Source of the DNA: Sarcocystis neurona
Taxonomy: Eukaryota > Apicomplexa > Conoidasida > Eucoccidiorida > Sarcocystidae
DNA: 64,000 nucleotides
Direction of reading: 5' to 3'
Assembly: GCA_000727475.1 (NCBI GenBank)
Contig: KL647303.1
Location: 2,011,843-2,075,842 of the forward strand
Shown here: piece after piece, positions 1-10,099 of the stretch
Position numbering within the stretch: the first letter of the stretch is position 1
Layout of the letters: each line of letters begins with the position of its first letter
The notes under the pieces: model-generated
Database searches by the model: none
Told to the model about the DNA's origin: nothing
Seen by the model: only the letters and a program-made list of their open reading frames with translations
Program-made: the position numbers and the translations under genes

Positions 1-690
1 TTTTCCCCGTCCTGCTGCTACTGCTACTACTACTACTGTTAAAATAATGTCAGGTGCACTGCTGCTGCTGCCCGTCCCGTCCTGCGGCCAGGTTTACTTG
101 CCGCTTGCCGATGGTCTCAGGTACACTGAAGAACTCTCCGCTTTGACTGCTATCGCTGCTGCTGCCACTGCTGCTCTTGCGACTGCTATGACGGCCCCTT
201 TCAAAACTGGGGTCAGCACGCGATGCTGCCATCGCTGCTGCTCGTCTGCTTGCTGCTGCTGTCACCGCTGCTGTTGCTGCTCGTATATTGCTGCTGGCGC
301 AGGGAATGCGCTTCAGTGGAAGGGCGACCTGTTGCCGCTGCTGGTGATGATGCGGCTTCTAAGGCAGGGAAGACGTCCACTGCAAGCGAACTTTTTGCGT
401 GGAGCTGTCGCAGCGGTTCGCTGTCTTGCGCGTGCAGTTGCTGCGGTTGCCCTTCCCGCTGGTGTCGCTGTTGCTGCTGCACTTCCTGCTGCTGCTGGTG
501 GAGCGTCACCGCTGTTGACGCTGCTACATGTGCGGCTGCTGCGCTTCAAGGACTGCACGCGGGTTATTTCGTCTGACGTCTGTGGCTGCTGCTGTTTGCG
601 TGCCTGCAGCGAGCTACGTGGCCCGTGGGACATAGCCGTTGTTCCGACCATCTCGTAGTGTCGTACGGTGTTATCCAGAACTGCAAGCAA
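1..690 (-). CDS. Fragment of a Ser/Gln/Ala-rich protein gene at the window edge
   Basis: The plus strand is CTG-rich, so a minus-strand gene would encode Gln, Ser and Ala. All three minus frames are largely open, which is normal for CAG DNA, so the frame is uncertain. The most natural-looking stretch is the Ser-rich frame at 50-265, with a non-repetitive part around FFSVPETIGKRQVNL. A frame at 313-690 is Ala/Arg-rich. No domain is recognisable. The gene probably runs off the left edge or is an exon of a larger gene. Function unknown. Confidence 0.3.
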
Positions 691-1508
691 AACTCATACA
701 GCTGCAGTGTCTTGTGCGCGTAGACCTTTTTCAGATGCAGCACGCGTAAAGGAATACACACGCGTTTTCCTCTTGACTTGCAGTCAGACACCGAGAGAGA
801 GACGGACGTGTATGAGTCACTGCGGATGCGCACGAGTTCGTCACATGCAGCAAGACAACGTCAACGAACGCGCAGCACGCACGTGTGCTGCAGGTGCAGC
901 CGCATTGACCTTCGCCTCGTATTAGTTGTGATTGCCGGCATCGTTTTTTCTCGTCCTGTTTCCCGACTACTTCACTCCTCCAGCTACACATAATGTCCCG
1001 CAGTTTTTGCGGACCCCCCAAGGTGCTTCTTTGCTGTTTGCTTTGCTCTCGGCTTCTTCAATCATTTCGTGTCGAGCGTCGACCTTCTCTTGACGTCCGC
1101 TGAAAGCCGCAGAGGAGGCTAGACGCTCTCCTCACAGAAAAAAGCAACCGTGTTTTGCACGGAACAAGTGCTATAGGGTCACTGTGGAGGAAGTAAGGAG
1201 AATACCAAAGTGACACATGCTTGTTAGCGGAAACACATGCAGCGTCCCTGTTGGACGTACATTATTTATCAAAGAAAGACGAGAAGCACGCACGTTTCGA
1301 GCGACAGGGACGGCCCTCAACAAAGTGGAACACGTGCTGGTAAAAGTGTTGCACGCACGTGCATGCGCTTTAACGTCAGTGTCTGCCGACAAATAAAAAC
1401 CTGAAGATCGTCTGCGCGCGCAGCGCTGCTTCGTAAAGAAGGGAAACGTACTGGCATTTTCATGCAAACGACACGCCCCACACACGTTAGAAACTACATC
1501 TACTTGGA

Positions 1509-1642
1509 CTTCGCGATGATCATTATGAGGCTTGACCCGCCCATGCCTGCAGAGGTAGACGTACACCTATTTACCCTTCGTGATGATCGTTATCAGTCTT
1601 GGTCTGCGCGTGCCTGTAGAGGTAGACACCTGTAGAGCCACG
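1509..1642. repeat. Diverged 67-bp tandem duplication
   Basis: Two copies start at 1509 and 1576. They share the blocks CTTCG-GATGATC, TTAT, and TGCCTG-AGAGGTAGAC with roughly three-quarters identity by eye. No coding role is evident. Confidence 0.6.
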
Positions 1643-2672
1643 TAGAGTGTGATATCCACTCTTCGGGATAATCCATTAGCGCACGCACGTACCACATGTT
1701 GCGCAGGCGTGGGTACGACCAGCCTCGATAGTCTACATGGGGCAACTTGCACAGGTGAAACGAGGAGACATCTTAGTTCTTGCGGTGTTGTTCTATCGTT
1801 CGTAGAGACCGTAACACGTACGTATCTTTGCGCACGAGACGGATACAAATTGCATGTAACTTGCTTGTCTCATGCTCTTTACACTTCGCGTGTGTGCCTG
1901 CGTGTATGTGTGCCTTTCACCTACATCTGCACATGTATTAGAGACAGAAGTAAGTGTTCTCTCGCACCGAGCTGTACATCTCTCTGATACATGCAGTGTG
2001 AGGGTTCTCTCAAGCGTATCTATACAGCGATACGAGAGATGCAGCGGTGAGGGGTTCCTCGTATACGTCTATACATCTCCGTGAAGGATGTATATGTGTA
2101 GGGGCTCTCTCACGTACAATTCTGCGTCCATTCTATAGTTTTACACGTGTGTGCGAGCGAACCCTTACTTCTTTCTCTAATAGATATATAGATGTATGTG
2201 GAAATCATACACACACGCACATGCACACATAATGTAAAGACTATGAGACACACGAGTGTATGTGAAAGTACTGCGCACGGGCGGTTGTTCTATACTTCTA
2301 CATCCCCGTGATGCCTCTGTCACGTACTCGTGTATCTCCAATTTAGAGTTTTACTCGTAAGGGCAAGCCGCTGCAGAGAGCAAGCATCCACCCGTGTGAA
2401 CAGCCACTTGAATTGACTGTCGCTTCGCTGTGTGACACCAAAGGTAATGACTGGGATGGTGAGGTGCGGGAGGAACGTGCCGATGCAGTTGTATTCGTCA
2501 ATGCAGTGCAACAGATACACGCCCTCCGCATTTGCTTGCGTACATCTACATTAGAGGAACGCCCGCGCTTCTTCCACAACTTCAATCTGCGTATGTACAT
2601 ATATGTACATACATGCACGTGTCGGTATATGTGTGTATGTGCTTCTTGCCACCCTTTTGAATAGAGCAGAAG

Positions 2673-2692
2673 TATATATATATATATATATG
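2673..2692. repeat. TA dinucleotide microsatellite
   Basis: About ten uninterrupted TA units, flanked by AGCAGAAG and TGATGTAC. Confidence 0.9.
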
Positions 2693-2939
2693 ATGTACCC
2701 GTCTGCATATGTCCGTAACTGGTTGTCGCCGTAGTTTTGAAAAGAGCAAACGTGTCCTTCCAGACTATATTTGACCACCGGAAGCTGCTCACGTAGACTG
2801 AATGTGGTGCAGCATGCAGCAGCGGCCTTTGGATTTTCGTATACGTCGTATATGCAGCGGTGCAGTATTAAAGTGCGGTAGCCGCGCCGGTGCATCACAC
2901 GTACGCATCGCATGTGCTGCAACCCCATCTTCTGGTATG

Positions 2940-3700
2940 CTAGACAGTACTTGCAAAATTTGCGAAGGCAAGCCGAGGAGAGAAGGAGCCAGAAGGTGAT
3001 GTACGAAAAACGCAGGCTGTTTGCTTGCACCACGGTCGACACGCATGTATATATGTTTTCACAGACATCCACACACGCGTATGTTTTTGTGAACATGCGT
3101 CATGCTTGAGCTGTCTCTCATCCGTATCTGCACAGAGACATATATATGAAAATGCGTATGTAAGTGGAGACGCTGTGATTGAGTAAATGGTTAGTACATA
3201 AGTGGGCCGAGAACACACACGCCAGCGCTGTGTGCCGGCAGCGCAGTGTGCCTCCATGGGTACGGAACAGCACGCTTCACAGCGGCAGGCGATTTCCTCC
3301 TCTGCCTCTGCTGCTTTTGTGCCGCCGCTGCCACTGTGGCCCCTAACAGCAGACTGCAGCAGCTGTGCTAGCACCGAGAGACGCTGCTGGTACCGCAGCT
3401 GCTGCAGTAGTGTCCACTTTCTGCAGCTTCTAGCACGCTGGCGCTGCAGCTGCAGCACCTCACCGGTCGGCATCGCGCCTTTTGCCGCTGCCTTCCTGCT
3501 GCTGCGCACCCCTTGCCGCAGCTGTGTGCAGTTTCTTAGCGGTGCTGCTGATAATCAGTTCCTTCTGGTGCCGCTGGTACCTCCGTGTGGAGGTCTCAGT
3601 GTCTTCCCCTTACTGCCAGTGCTATGCTGCTGCTGCTGCTATCGACAGGAAACAGCTGAAGCAGCTACACTGCCGGAGAAGTGTCGGAGTATCTAGCGTA
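2940..3700 (-). CDS. Gln/Leu-rich exon candidate, unknown function
   Basis: Plus-strand CTG richness at 3.3-3.7 kb points to minus-strand coding. The frame containing MPTGEVLQLQRQRARSCRKW is non-repetitive and amphipathic, continuing through LLQQLRYQQRLSVLAQLLQ and a small acidic patch (EAEEE) near 3300. It could form a helix or coiled coil. Downstream of about 3250 the frame loses this character and probably leaves the exon. No ATG starts it upstream, so an intron is likely. I recognise no family. Confidence is low, because CAG-rich DNA opens all frames. Confidence 0.3.
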
Positions 3701-3719
3701 ACAGCGTCTCGTAGCTAGG

Positions 3720-4790
3720 CGAGTACACAATGTAGCAGCACGCCGAAGTACGAATAAAATGACAAGGAGACGCCCCTCTGGCTGCCGGTAGTGGTGGGAA
3801 GGCGGGCTCGCCATTCTTTACGTTCCGCTGTCCTGTGTCGCGTTTCCGTACCCGGCACAGCCGAATGAGTCGCTACGTGTACCAAGAAGAATGACAAAGA
3901 GAGCTCAGTCTGTACTGTACATGAGTAAAGAGGCAATACAAGTCCTTGCCAACCAATCGCAAGCATGCCTACAGCTGTGTGTGCATACACACGTGTACAC
4001 TTGTGTGCGCCGCTATACGATTACAGACGTCCTCTTAGGTATACACGTATGTATACGCACACACACAGGCTGTAGATGCACACGCATGTACATATATATA
4101 TATATATATATACGTGCAGATATGTCCCAGCACGCCTGTACGGAAAGAAGAACACTGCACCTTGAGGCCGCAGCTGTTCGTCTACTGTTATAATCAGCGA
4201 CTGCTAACGTCCGTAGACACATGCCTGCAGAACAGCACCTGCATAGAAAATATAAACCACCGGCTTACGCACCTCATAAGAGCAAGAACACGCGCAGCCA
4301 TATAGATTCCCTTCTAGGGAGCCAGTATGTACAGAGAGCTACACGAGATGCCCTGGATCAACAAAAGAGTCACACTACTAGGCAGTCGGTGAATTTAACT
4401 AGACGCTGTGGGTAGGTCTGGACCTGCACAGAGGCACACGGGTGCATCACTACATACAGGAAGTTTTTCAATGAGGTCACGAGGATAGCTGTTCTTGTCA
4501 GAAAGGTAATTGACGTGGATCGCACAGGCTTCGGCCCGCTGGCACACGCACACAAACGAAGAAGCATGGCATACGTAGGCACCCTTAATACGTTTGGATG
4601 GGATGACGTACCCCTGACCAGCCCATTGCCGCTTTATAGAAGTACAAGAATTTGAAACTTCTTGCGGACAAGAAAAAAACATTCGTATACACACAGGGGA
4701 ATCTTCCTCTCTCTCTGCATACATATATATACATATATACGTGTTGATGCTGTGCGCTGTGACGTAGCGCTGCTGGTGATGTGGGCCGCG
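3720..4790. other. Intergenic, no supported gene
   Basis: No good coding frame is visible. A TA microsatellite lies at 4091-4113, and CA/GT-rich DNA surrounds it. The 109-codon minus frame at 4395-4724 has no domain features and is probably chance. Confidence 0.5.
4091..4113. repeat. TA dinucleotide microsatellite
   Basis: About eleven TA units between ACGCATGTACA and CGTGCAG. Confidence 0.9.
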
Positions 4791-4804
4791 TAAGTGTTAG
4801 ATTA

Positions 4805-6151
4805 TCAACGGGTTGCTTCCTGCTGCAGAGTTGCTGCCGCTCTCACTGCTGCTGCTGCTCCCGCGTCGACAACAAACTCAACAGTATGTGTAGCCAGTCC
4901 CTCTGCGAGCGCCTCCGCGCCACCGGGCTCCGCGTCGACCGCGTTCCCGCCCAATCGCCGCCGGCGCTTCGCAGTTCTTATGCTTCCTATTTGTGGTTGC
5001 GTGTGCCGCTCGCGCTGCTGCGGCATGAGCTCTGCTGCTTGCTGCTGCTGCTCAAGCCCGCACCGGAGGAGAAGCAGCGTTTCTAGGGCGTCTGAACGTG
5101 AAGAACGCCCCACGAACGGGAGTGAGCCGTTAATAAGAGCTAGTGGCTTCTCACTGTTTAGGTCAAACAGCTGAATCCTGCACCCAGACGCGGGAGCAGC
5201 AGCAGCAGTAGCCCGCCCAGCAGGTTCTCGGTCTCCTTCCTCTGGAGCGGCAGCCGCTTCGTTGCTCCCCTTTGCGGTCCTGTGACGTGCCAGTGCTGCT
5301 GCTGCTCCTTCTCCTCCTCCTCCTCCCTCGCCGCGCGGTGGCTGGTGCGGAAGTTGCTGCCGTTCAAGAGAGAAGGCCTCTTCTGCTGATGCAGCCGAAA
5401 AGGCAGTGCGTTCCCTCTGGCTCTGCCACACTCTGCGGACTGCCTGTTCGATAAGATCTGCTGCTGTAGCTACGCCTCCTGCTGCACCGGCTGCGTTCTC
5501 AAGTGCTGCTGGTGCTGCTAAAGCTTCTCCGGCTCGATCCCCGCCACGTCCCGCCACCGCCGCAGCCGCCGGTGTTGCAACCTCCGTTGTCGCTGGACTG
5601 TCTGCGAGAGAATCTGCTGCTCCTGCTGCTGCTGCTGCTTCGCTGCACCGAACTGTCGCGGCTGCTACTGCTTCTGCAGCAGGAGCCGGAGTAAAGATCG
5701 ACGACAGCGCTAGCTCAGGGAAGGTTATATACACGAGTTCCTCATACTCCACCGGATCCTCGTCTTCTTCTATATCCTGCTGTTTGCCCTCGGTTGCAGT
5801 CACCGCTGCTCCTTTCTGCTTCTTTTCTCTTTGTCCTTCCTTTTCTACCCCGTGCTCTTCACTGTTTTCCCTTCCTTCTTCACCTTTCCCTGCCGTTCCT
5901 GTCTCTGGCCCAGCCGTTTGCTTCCTCTGCCTTGCCCCTATTCCGCCTTCTCTTCCTGTGTCTTCCTCAGGGTCCTTTCTCTCTCGTTCTGGCCCCCCTC
6001 GGGTAGCAGCAGAGCAGCTTGCTGCAGCTTCCCCTGCTCGTGAGGCTGCAGAAGTCTCTGTTGCTCCTGCTGCTTCCTGCGCTGACCTCAAGGCGACACG
6101 CGTTCCTCGCGCCGCTGCTGCGGTTCCTTCACAGCTAGGTTGCTTCTTCAT
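4805..6151 (-). CDS. Probable TFIIIC triple-barrel subunit (GTF3C6/Sfc7-like), Ala-rich
   Basis: An ATG at 6151 (context AGCAATGAAG) opens a 448-residue intronless frame. Two blocks resemble the TFIIIC triple-barrel domain of human GTF3C6 and yeast tau55/Sfc7, a part of the factor that binds RNA polymerase III promoters. The first is EELVYITFPELALSSIF (about residues 137-153) after an acidic lead-in, like the family's E-x-LV-hydrophobic strand. The second is RIQLFDLNSEKPLALING, then SLPFVG (about 325-347), like the family's 'D-x-E-x-P-x-x-Q-hydrophobic' followed by 'F-x-G'. LETLLLLR follows where the family has a GT-hydrophobic-F strand. About 170 Ala-rich residues separate the blocks, far more than the usual short loop. 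Residues 60-130 are charged. The call is by motif shape only; an unrelated Eimeria protein remains possible. Confidence 0.55.
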   Translation of the reverse strand: MKKQPSCEGTAAAARGTRVALRSAQEAAGATETSAASRAGEAAASCSAATRGGPERERKDPEEDTGREGGIGARQRKQTAGPETGTAGKGEEGRENSEEHGVEKEGQREKKQKGAAVTATEGKQQDIEEDEDPVEYEELVYITFPELALSSIFTPAPAAEAVAAATVRCSEAAAAAGAADSLADSPATTEVATPAAAAVAGRGGDRAGEALAAPAALENAAGAAGGVATAADLIEQAVRRVWQSQRERTAFSAASAEEAFSLERQQLPHQPPRGEGGGGGEGAAAALARHRTAKGSNEAAAAPEEGDREPAGRATAAAAPASGCRIQLFDLNSEKPLALINGSLPFVGRSSRSDALETLLLLRCGLEQQQQAAELMPQQRERHTQPQIGSIRTAKRRRRLGGNAVDAEPGGAEALAEGLATHTVEFVVDAGAAAAVRAAATLQQEATR

Positions 6152-6554
6152 TGCTGTATGCCGCTGCTGTTGCTGCTGCACCTAAATCTACGCATGCAGC
6201 CTTCGCTGCTGCTCCCCGCTTGTGTGTTGCCTCTCCTGCAGGTACACGGCTGCCGCGTGCTGCAGGTGCTGCTCCTGCGGCAAATTCCTCAGGCCCAGCA
6301 GCAACGGCAGCGGCACGCGGAACTCTGCTGCTACCGCTCGTCGCTCCAGGAGCCCTCAACGCTGCCTGCCCCTGCCGCTGCTCTCCGCACTGCAGAGGCA
6401 CATGGTTGTCCGGACGTTGTGGCTGCTGCATTGATCGCTACCTTTGCTGTTGCTTTCCTGCATGTGTTGCTGCTGCGGCATTTCTTCTTGCTATCCGTGT
6501 GTGACATACGCTCTGTGCTGCATTTCTGCATTCCTGCTGCTGCTGCGTCTTCTG

Positions 6555-7178
6555 CTACACCTCGACGTAGTGCTGCAGAACGGGGATCCTCCTGCTGCTG
6601 CGTCCAGCTCCGTTGCAGTTGCTCTTGCGACCGCTGGTAAATGCGGCTGCGGCTGCCAGTGCTGCTTCCTCTTGGCTACCGTTGGTGTTTCTGTGGCCTT
6701 CCACGTCGCGCTTGCGTCTTGCTGCTGCTTCTGGCGCGTTCGTTTCGCTGCTGCTACTGAAACGGTCTGCCTCTTGCTGCTGCTTCTGCTGCGGCCTGTC
6801 TCTTGCTGCTGCTTCTGCTGCGGCCTGGCTCTTGCTGCTGCTTCTGCTGCGGCCTGGCTCTTGCTGCTGCTTCTGCTGCGGCCTGGCTCTTGCTGCTGCT
6901 TCTGCTGCGGCCTGTCTGCTTCGCTGCTTCTGTGGCCTCTTCTGTCGCTGCTCCTGCGGTCTGCCTCTTCTGCGGCTGCTCCTGCGGCCTCCCTCTTCTG
7001 CCGGTGCTGCTGCGGCCTGCGTCTTCTGCTGCTGCTGTGACAGCCTGCGTCTTCTGCTGCTGTTGCGACGGGGTGCCTCTTCTTCTGAGGCTACCGTTTT
7101 CCTCCTGTGGCTGCGGGGGGCCTCTTGTGGCGGCTCCTGCTCTTCCACTTGCTGTCGTTTCTGTGTTTGGCTTTTCAA
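6555..7178 (-). CDS. Gln/Arg/Ala-rich exon built on a 29-bp minisatellite
   Basis: A 207-codon minus frame is open but has no ATG, so it would be an internal or partial exon. It is rich in Gln, Arg, Ser and Ala with basic clusters (SHRRKTVASEEEAPRR near its start, RRRLSQQQQKTQ after it). The middle is the 29-bp tandem repeat at 6771-6915. Because 29 is not a multiple of three, successive copies are read in rotating frames as RPQQKQQQE, GRSRSSSKS and QAAAEAAAR. No domain is recognised. It may belong to the same gene as frames at 7.2-7.7 kb. Confidence 0.35.
   Translation of the reverse strand: MKSQTQKRQQVEEQEPPQEAPRSHRRKTVASEEEAPRRNSSRRRRLSQQQQKTQAAAAPAEEGGRRSSRRRGRPQEQRQKRPQKQRSRQAAAEAAARARPQQKQQQEPGRSRSSSKSQAAAEAAARDRPQQKQQQEADRFSSSSETNAPEAAARRKRDVEGHRNTNGSQEEAALAAAAAFTSGRKSNCNGAGRSSRRIPVLQHYVEV
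6771..6915. repeat. 29-bp minisatellite, five copies
   Basis: Copies start at 6771, 6800, 6829, 6858 and 6887, near-identical, beginning CTCTTGCTGCTG and ending GCGGCCTG(G/T). Degenerate 29-30 bp copies continue to about 7080. No copy has a stop in any of the three minus frames. Confidence 0.95.
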
Positions 7179-7208
7179 CTTAGCAAATAAACTCGCCTAC
7201 TGTCCCCG

Positions 7209-7669
7209 TCATACAAGCTGCCGTCGGTGCTGTTGCCCGAGAGTGTGTGGCGTCCCTGTGCTGCTGCTGCCGCCACCACGACTCTTGACTTTTTCTCTGC
7301 TGTTGCTACTACTACTCCTCTCTGTTATCCTGTTGCGGCCCTCCACCATGCTGCTGCTGCTGCTGCTCGCTGAGAAACTGCCACTAGAGCGACCAAGATG
7401 GTGCTGTATACAGCTGTCGGCATCGGTGGCTGCAGCTAGCTGCGCTGTTGTCCACTTTCTGGGGTTATCTGCGCTGTTGCATCCCCTATGCGGCAGCTGG
7501 TACTGTCGGTGTGCTGCCACACGGTTGCTGCTGCTGCTGTCTGCGCCGCTGCAGTTTCTGCCGTCTGCCCAGTACATGTTCGATAAGAACTGGGCAGCGG
7601 CACCCTCCTTCGATGCTGCGGCTGTTGAAGGAATTGCCGTTCGTTAATTACCCCTGGCCCCAGTTGCAA
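7209..7669 (-). CDS. Ser/Gln-rich low-complexity coding candidate
   Basis: Two overlapping minus frames are open here and the plus strand is CTG-rich. The 7209-7577 frame carries Ser runs and mixed sequence such as HRQYQLPHRGCNSADNPRKW; the 7436-7669 frame overlaps it. Neither has a recognisable domain, and splice boundaries were not resolved. It may be a further exon of the gene at 6.5-7.2 kb. Function unknown. Confidence 0.25.
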
Positions 7670-8113
7670 TTTGCCTGCTGCTGCTGCTGCGGCTGCCGCC
7701 GCAGTCTCCCCGCTGCTGCTGCTGCGGCTGCGGTTGCAGTTGGTGTGGGTATCACTGCAGCAACTTGGAGTCTACCAGCTTGAGTGATGTGGCCGCACGT
7801 GTGGGATCTTGCAACCGTCATGGCACTGCTCTTTTTCTTTGTCGCTGCTACTGCAAATCCAGCAGGCGCTGCCGCCGAAGCCTGCCTGAATGCAGCATTG
7901 CTGCTGCTTCATGTGCGGCGACACCCGTTGCTTTGGTCGTCTCCTTCTTCTGCCTCAGCCGGTGACACCTGGAGACGCACGGAGGTCGCGATGTGCTGCA
8001 GCAGCAGAAAGAAAATCTGTTCAATTTCCGTGTGCGTCCTTTATTAATATGCGAGAGAACCGAGCCGGCTGCTGTGCGGCTAGCGCCCGGTAGCGCTGCG
8101 CTGCCGTGCATGC
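7670..8113 (-). other. Possible C-terminal exon of an unknown minus-strand gene
   Basis: A minus frame ending near 7848 reads RQKKETTKATGVAAHEAAAM and then LHSGRLRRQRLLDLQ before a stop. A fair acceptor lies upstream of it (pyrimidine-rich stretch then CTGCTGCTGCAG near 7997). The sequence is non-repetitive and basic, so it may be a real terminal exon. Nothing else in this stretch can be supported. Confidence 0.25.
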
Positions 8114-8902
8114 ATGCACCGGCGGCTGGGTCGGTCAAGACAGCAGCAACAGCGGCAGCGACAGCAGCAAGCAGTCGTCCTGAGACACACCAGAAAAAGA
8201 GAAATTCGCTGCTACGTCCTCTTCGTCTTCCACTTCTTTTCCCGAGACGCCTACAGAAGGCGGCTGACAGCAAAGGAATCGCGTCCACAGGAGACGCTCC
8301 AGGAGGAGAAAAGCAGAAGCTGCCGCACAGCAGCGCCACAGCAGCGCCACACCGAAGGGAAGCCGCAGCAGGAGAGACAGCGACACTACAGCAACAGATA
8401 CCGCAGGACAGTTCCAGCAACGGCGCAGGTCCAGCAGCAGCAGCAGGAACAGCAGCAACGCGGCCAGCAGCAGCACGGAGGAGCTGCTGTGACGACGCTG
8501 CGCGCGGCGGCAGGCCCTCGGCAGCGGCAACACCACCGCCACCGGCTGAGAAAGTCTCAGCATCAGCAGCAGCAGCGACACATGAGCAAAATCAATCCTG
8601 GAGATTCGCCAGAGCTGTCGGCGAAGGAGAATAGCTTCCTCGGCAGCCACTTCCTGCAGCAGGGTACTGCGGCAGGAACAGCAGCAGCAACAGCAGCAGC
8701 AGCGGCAGCGCAGCACAGCCATACGTACACACATACATACACATATAAATGTATGCACAACCACAGCAGTAGCAACGGGGGCGCTCGCAACGAATGGGGC
8801 GGCAATAGCAGCACGTCCGCAACAACAGCAGCAGGAGCAACAGCAGGCTCACGCGCAAGTCGGCCTAGCACTGCAGCAGCAGCAGCAGTAGCGGGTAAAT
8901 GA
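8114..8902 (+). CDS. Gln/Ala/Ser-rich ORF, unknown function
   Basis: From an ATG at 8114 there is a 262-codon plus frame; the plus strand is CAG-rich here, the polarity expected for a plus-strand Gln/Ser gene. It contains Arg/Gln-rich sequence, a short hydrophobic patch (YVLFVFHFFSR, about residues 34-44), a non-repetitive block SKINPGDSPELSAKENSFLG (about 158-177) and an Ala-rich C-terminus. A competing plus frame at 7993-8634 is equally open, so frame and exon limits are uncertain. No family recognised. Confidence 0.3.
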   Translation: MHRRLGRSRQQQQRQRQQQAVVLRHTRKREIRCYVLFVFHFFSRDAYRRRLTAKESRPQETLQEEKSRSCRTAAPQQRHTEGKPQQERQRHYSNRYRRTVPATAQVQQQQQEQQQRGQQQHGGAAVTTLRAAAGPRQRQHHRHRLRKSQHQQQQRHMSKINPGDSPELSAKENSFLGSHFLQQGTAAGTAAATAAAAAAQHSHTYTHTYTYKCMHNHSSSNGGARNEWGGNSSTSATTAAGATAGSRASRPSTAAAAAVAGK

Positions 8903-9047
8903 GCGATGAAGCAGCAATGCAGGCCACTAAAGCAACGCACAGGAAATGCAGCAGCGACGACGGAGGAGAGGGGGTGTCGCGGGGAAGCAGCAAAGCCACA
9001 GCAGGAGACGCCCGCAGGAGACGGCTTTCTCTGAAGGCTTTATCTTC

Positions 9048-10096
9048 CTACATGTCGTTATGAGACGCGCTTTGTTCTCTCCGTCTCTCTGTGTACCGTT
9101 TTTTCTCTTCTAGGGAAGGTACACTACGGAAGTAGTCGTCAGTGGAAGTCTTTGCTGCGGTGATTCGATCTGCGAAGACCCTCCGGATCCCCCCCGCCGT
9201 GCTGCTGCGTTGCATTTGCATGTGCTGCTGTTGTCGTGCTGCTGCTGGTGCTGTCCTGTCAGACAACCTGCTGCAGTTCGCTTGCACCTGCTCCTGTGCG
9301 TCTGAGTATATGGCAGCTTACTTGTTTACACCTTGTTGCCTGCGAGACGCCACACGTGTGCTCCTTCCGGCCTGCATGCCCCCTGCTGCAGTTGTTGATC
9401 TGCATGTGTATGCGTGAGCTGCTGCTGCTGCTGCGATACACCTGAGATGCTCCTCTTCTCCTTGTCCTGCAGCAGCAGCTGCTTTTGGAGTGAGAAGAGC
9501 AGCAGTGCTGCTGCTCTGCTGTCTTCGCGGCCAACAGCTGCTGTTGCTCTTTACGCTCAAACTGCTGCGAAGCGAATCGACCTTCCGCTGCAGGAGCCTT
9601 TTTCAAAGAGGGTCGCCTTTTGCTGCTGCTCTTGCTGCTGTCGCGCGTGCTGCACGACGCGGTGCAGCTGCTGTCTGTGAGCTGCTGCTGCGGGGGCATC
9701 CGTGTGGCGCTGTTGCGGTGCTGCCGCTGATTAGCCTGCGTGAAGTTTGCTGCTGCGGCAGCCGCTTTCTTCTGCCCTGCGTCTTCTGCAGTCCGACTGC
9801 TGCGTCGCACTGCTTTTGTGCCGGTGGACTTGTCGCTGCAGCTGAAGTTTAGAGCACTGCTGCTGCGATCGAGCAACAACGGCAGCTCCGACACCCCACC
9901 AGCAGAGAGCGGAGGAACAGAGCCAGCAGCAACACAAGAGCAGCAGGCACCGCTGGACTGTCGCTGCAGCGGGCAGCACGCTGCACTCCTTGCTGCAGAA
10001 ATAGGCGACAGCTGCCGTTTCCTGTCCCTCTTATTCTTCTTCATTATCCGCCTTCTCGTGTCTGCTGATAATTCCTTGCCCAGGGCAGCCTCTTCT
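9048..10096 (-). CDS. Basic Ser/Gln-rich protein, 3' exons, unknown (perhaps nuclear)
   Basis: The upstream limit is a plausible acceptor (TTTTGGCTTTTTCATG...CTTGGCAG) near 10097. The exon then reads EEAALGKELSADTRRRIMKK followed by NKRDRKRQL, a strongly basic helix. A Ser/Gln/Ala-rich middle follows. The 3' end seems to be the frame reaching a TAG at 9048, with KTSTDDYFRSVPSLEEKKRY and then TERRREQ, also non-repetitive. A donor joining the two frames around 9260-9290 was not pinned down. The basic ends suggest a nucleolar or RNA-binding role, but no domain was recognised. Further exons probably lie above 10.1 kb. Confidence 0.4.
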
Positions 10097-10099
10097 GCC

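Larger units (their letters stand above)
691..2930. other. No supported gene; microsatellite-containing intergenic DNA
   Basis: No open frame longer than about 180 codons carries convincing coding features. The stretch is rich in CGTGTAT-like and GTGTG-like words, contains a diverged 67-bp tandem duplication at 1509-1642 and a TA run at 2673-2692. Short ORFs such as 1171-1566 (minus) look like chance frames. Small exons cannot be excluded. Confidence 0.5.

Noticed and set aside
6444..7647. Long Cys/Leu-rich plus-strand ORFs
   Set aside because: TGC/CTG readings of a CTG-rich strand; the minus strand gives the usual Gln/Ala/Ser composition.
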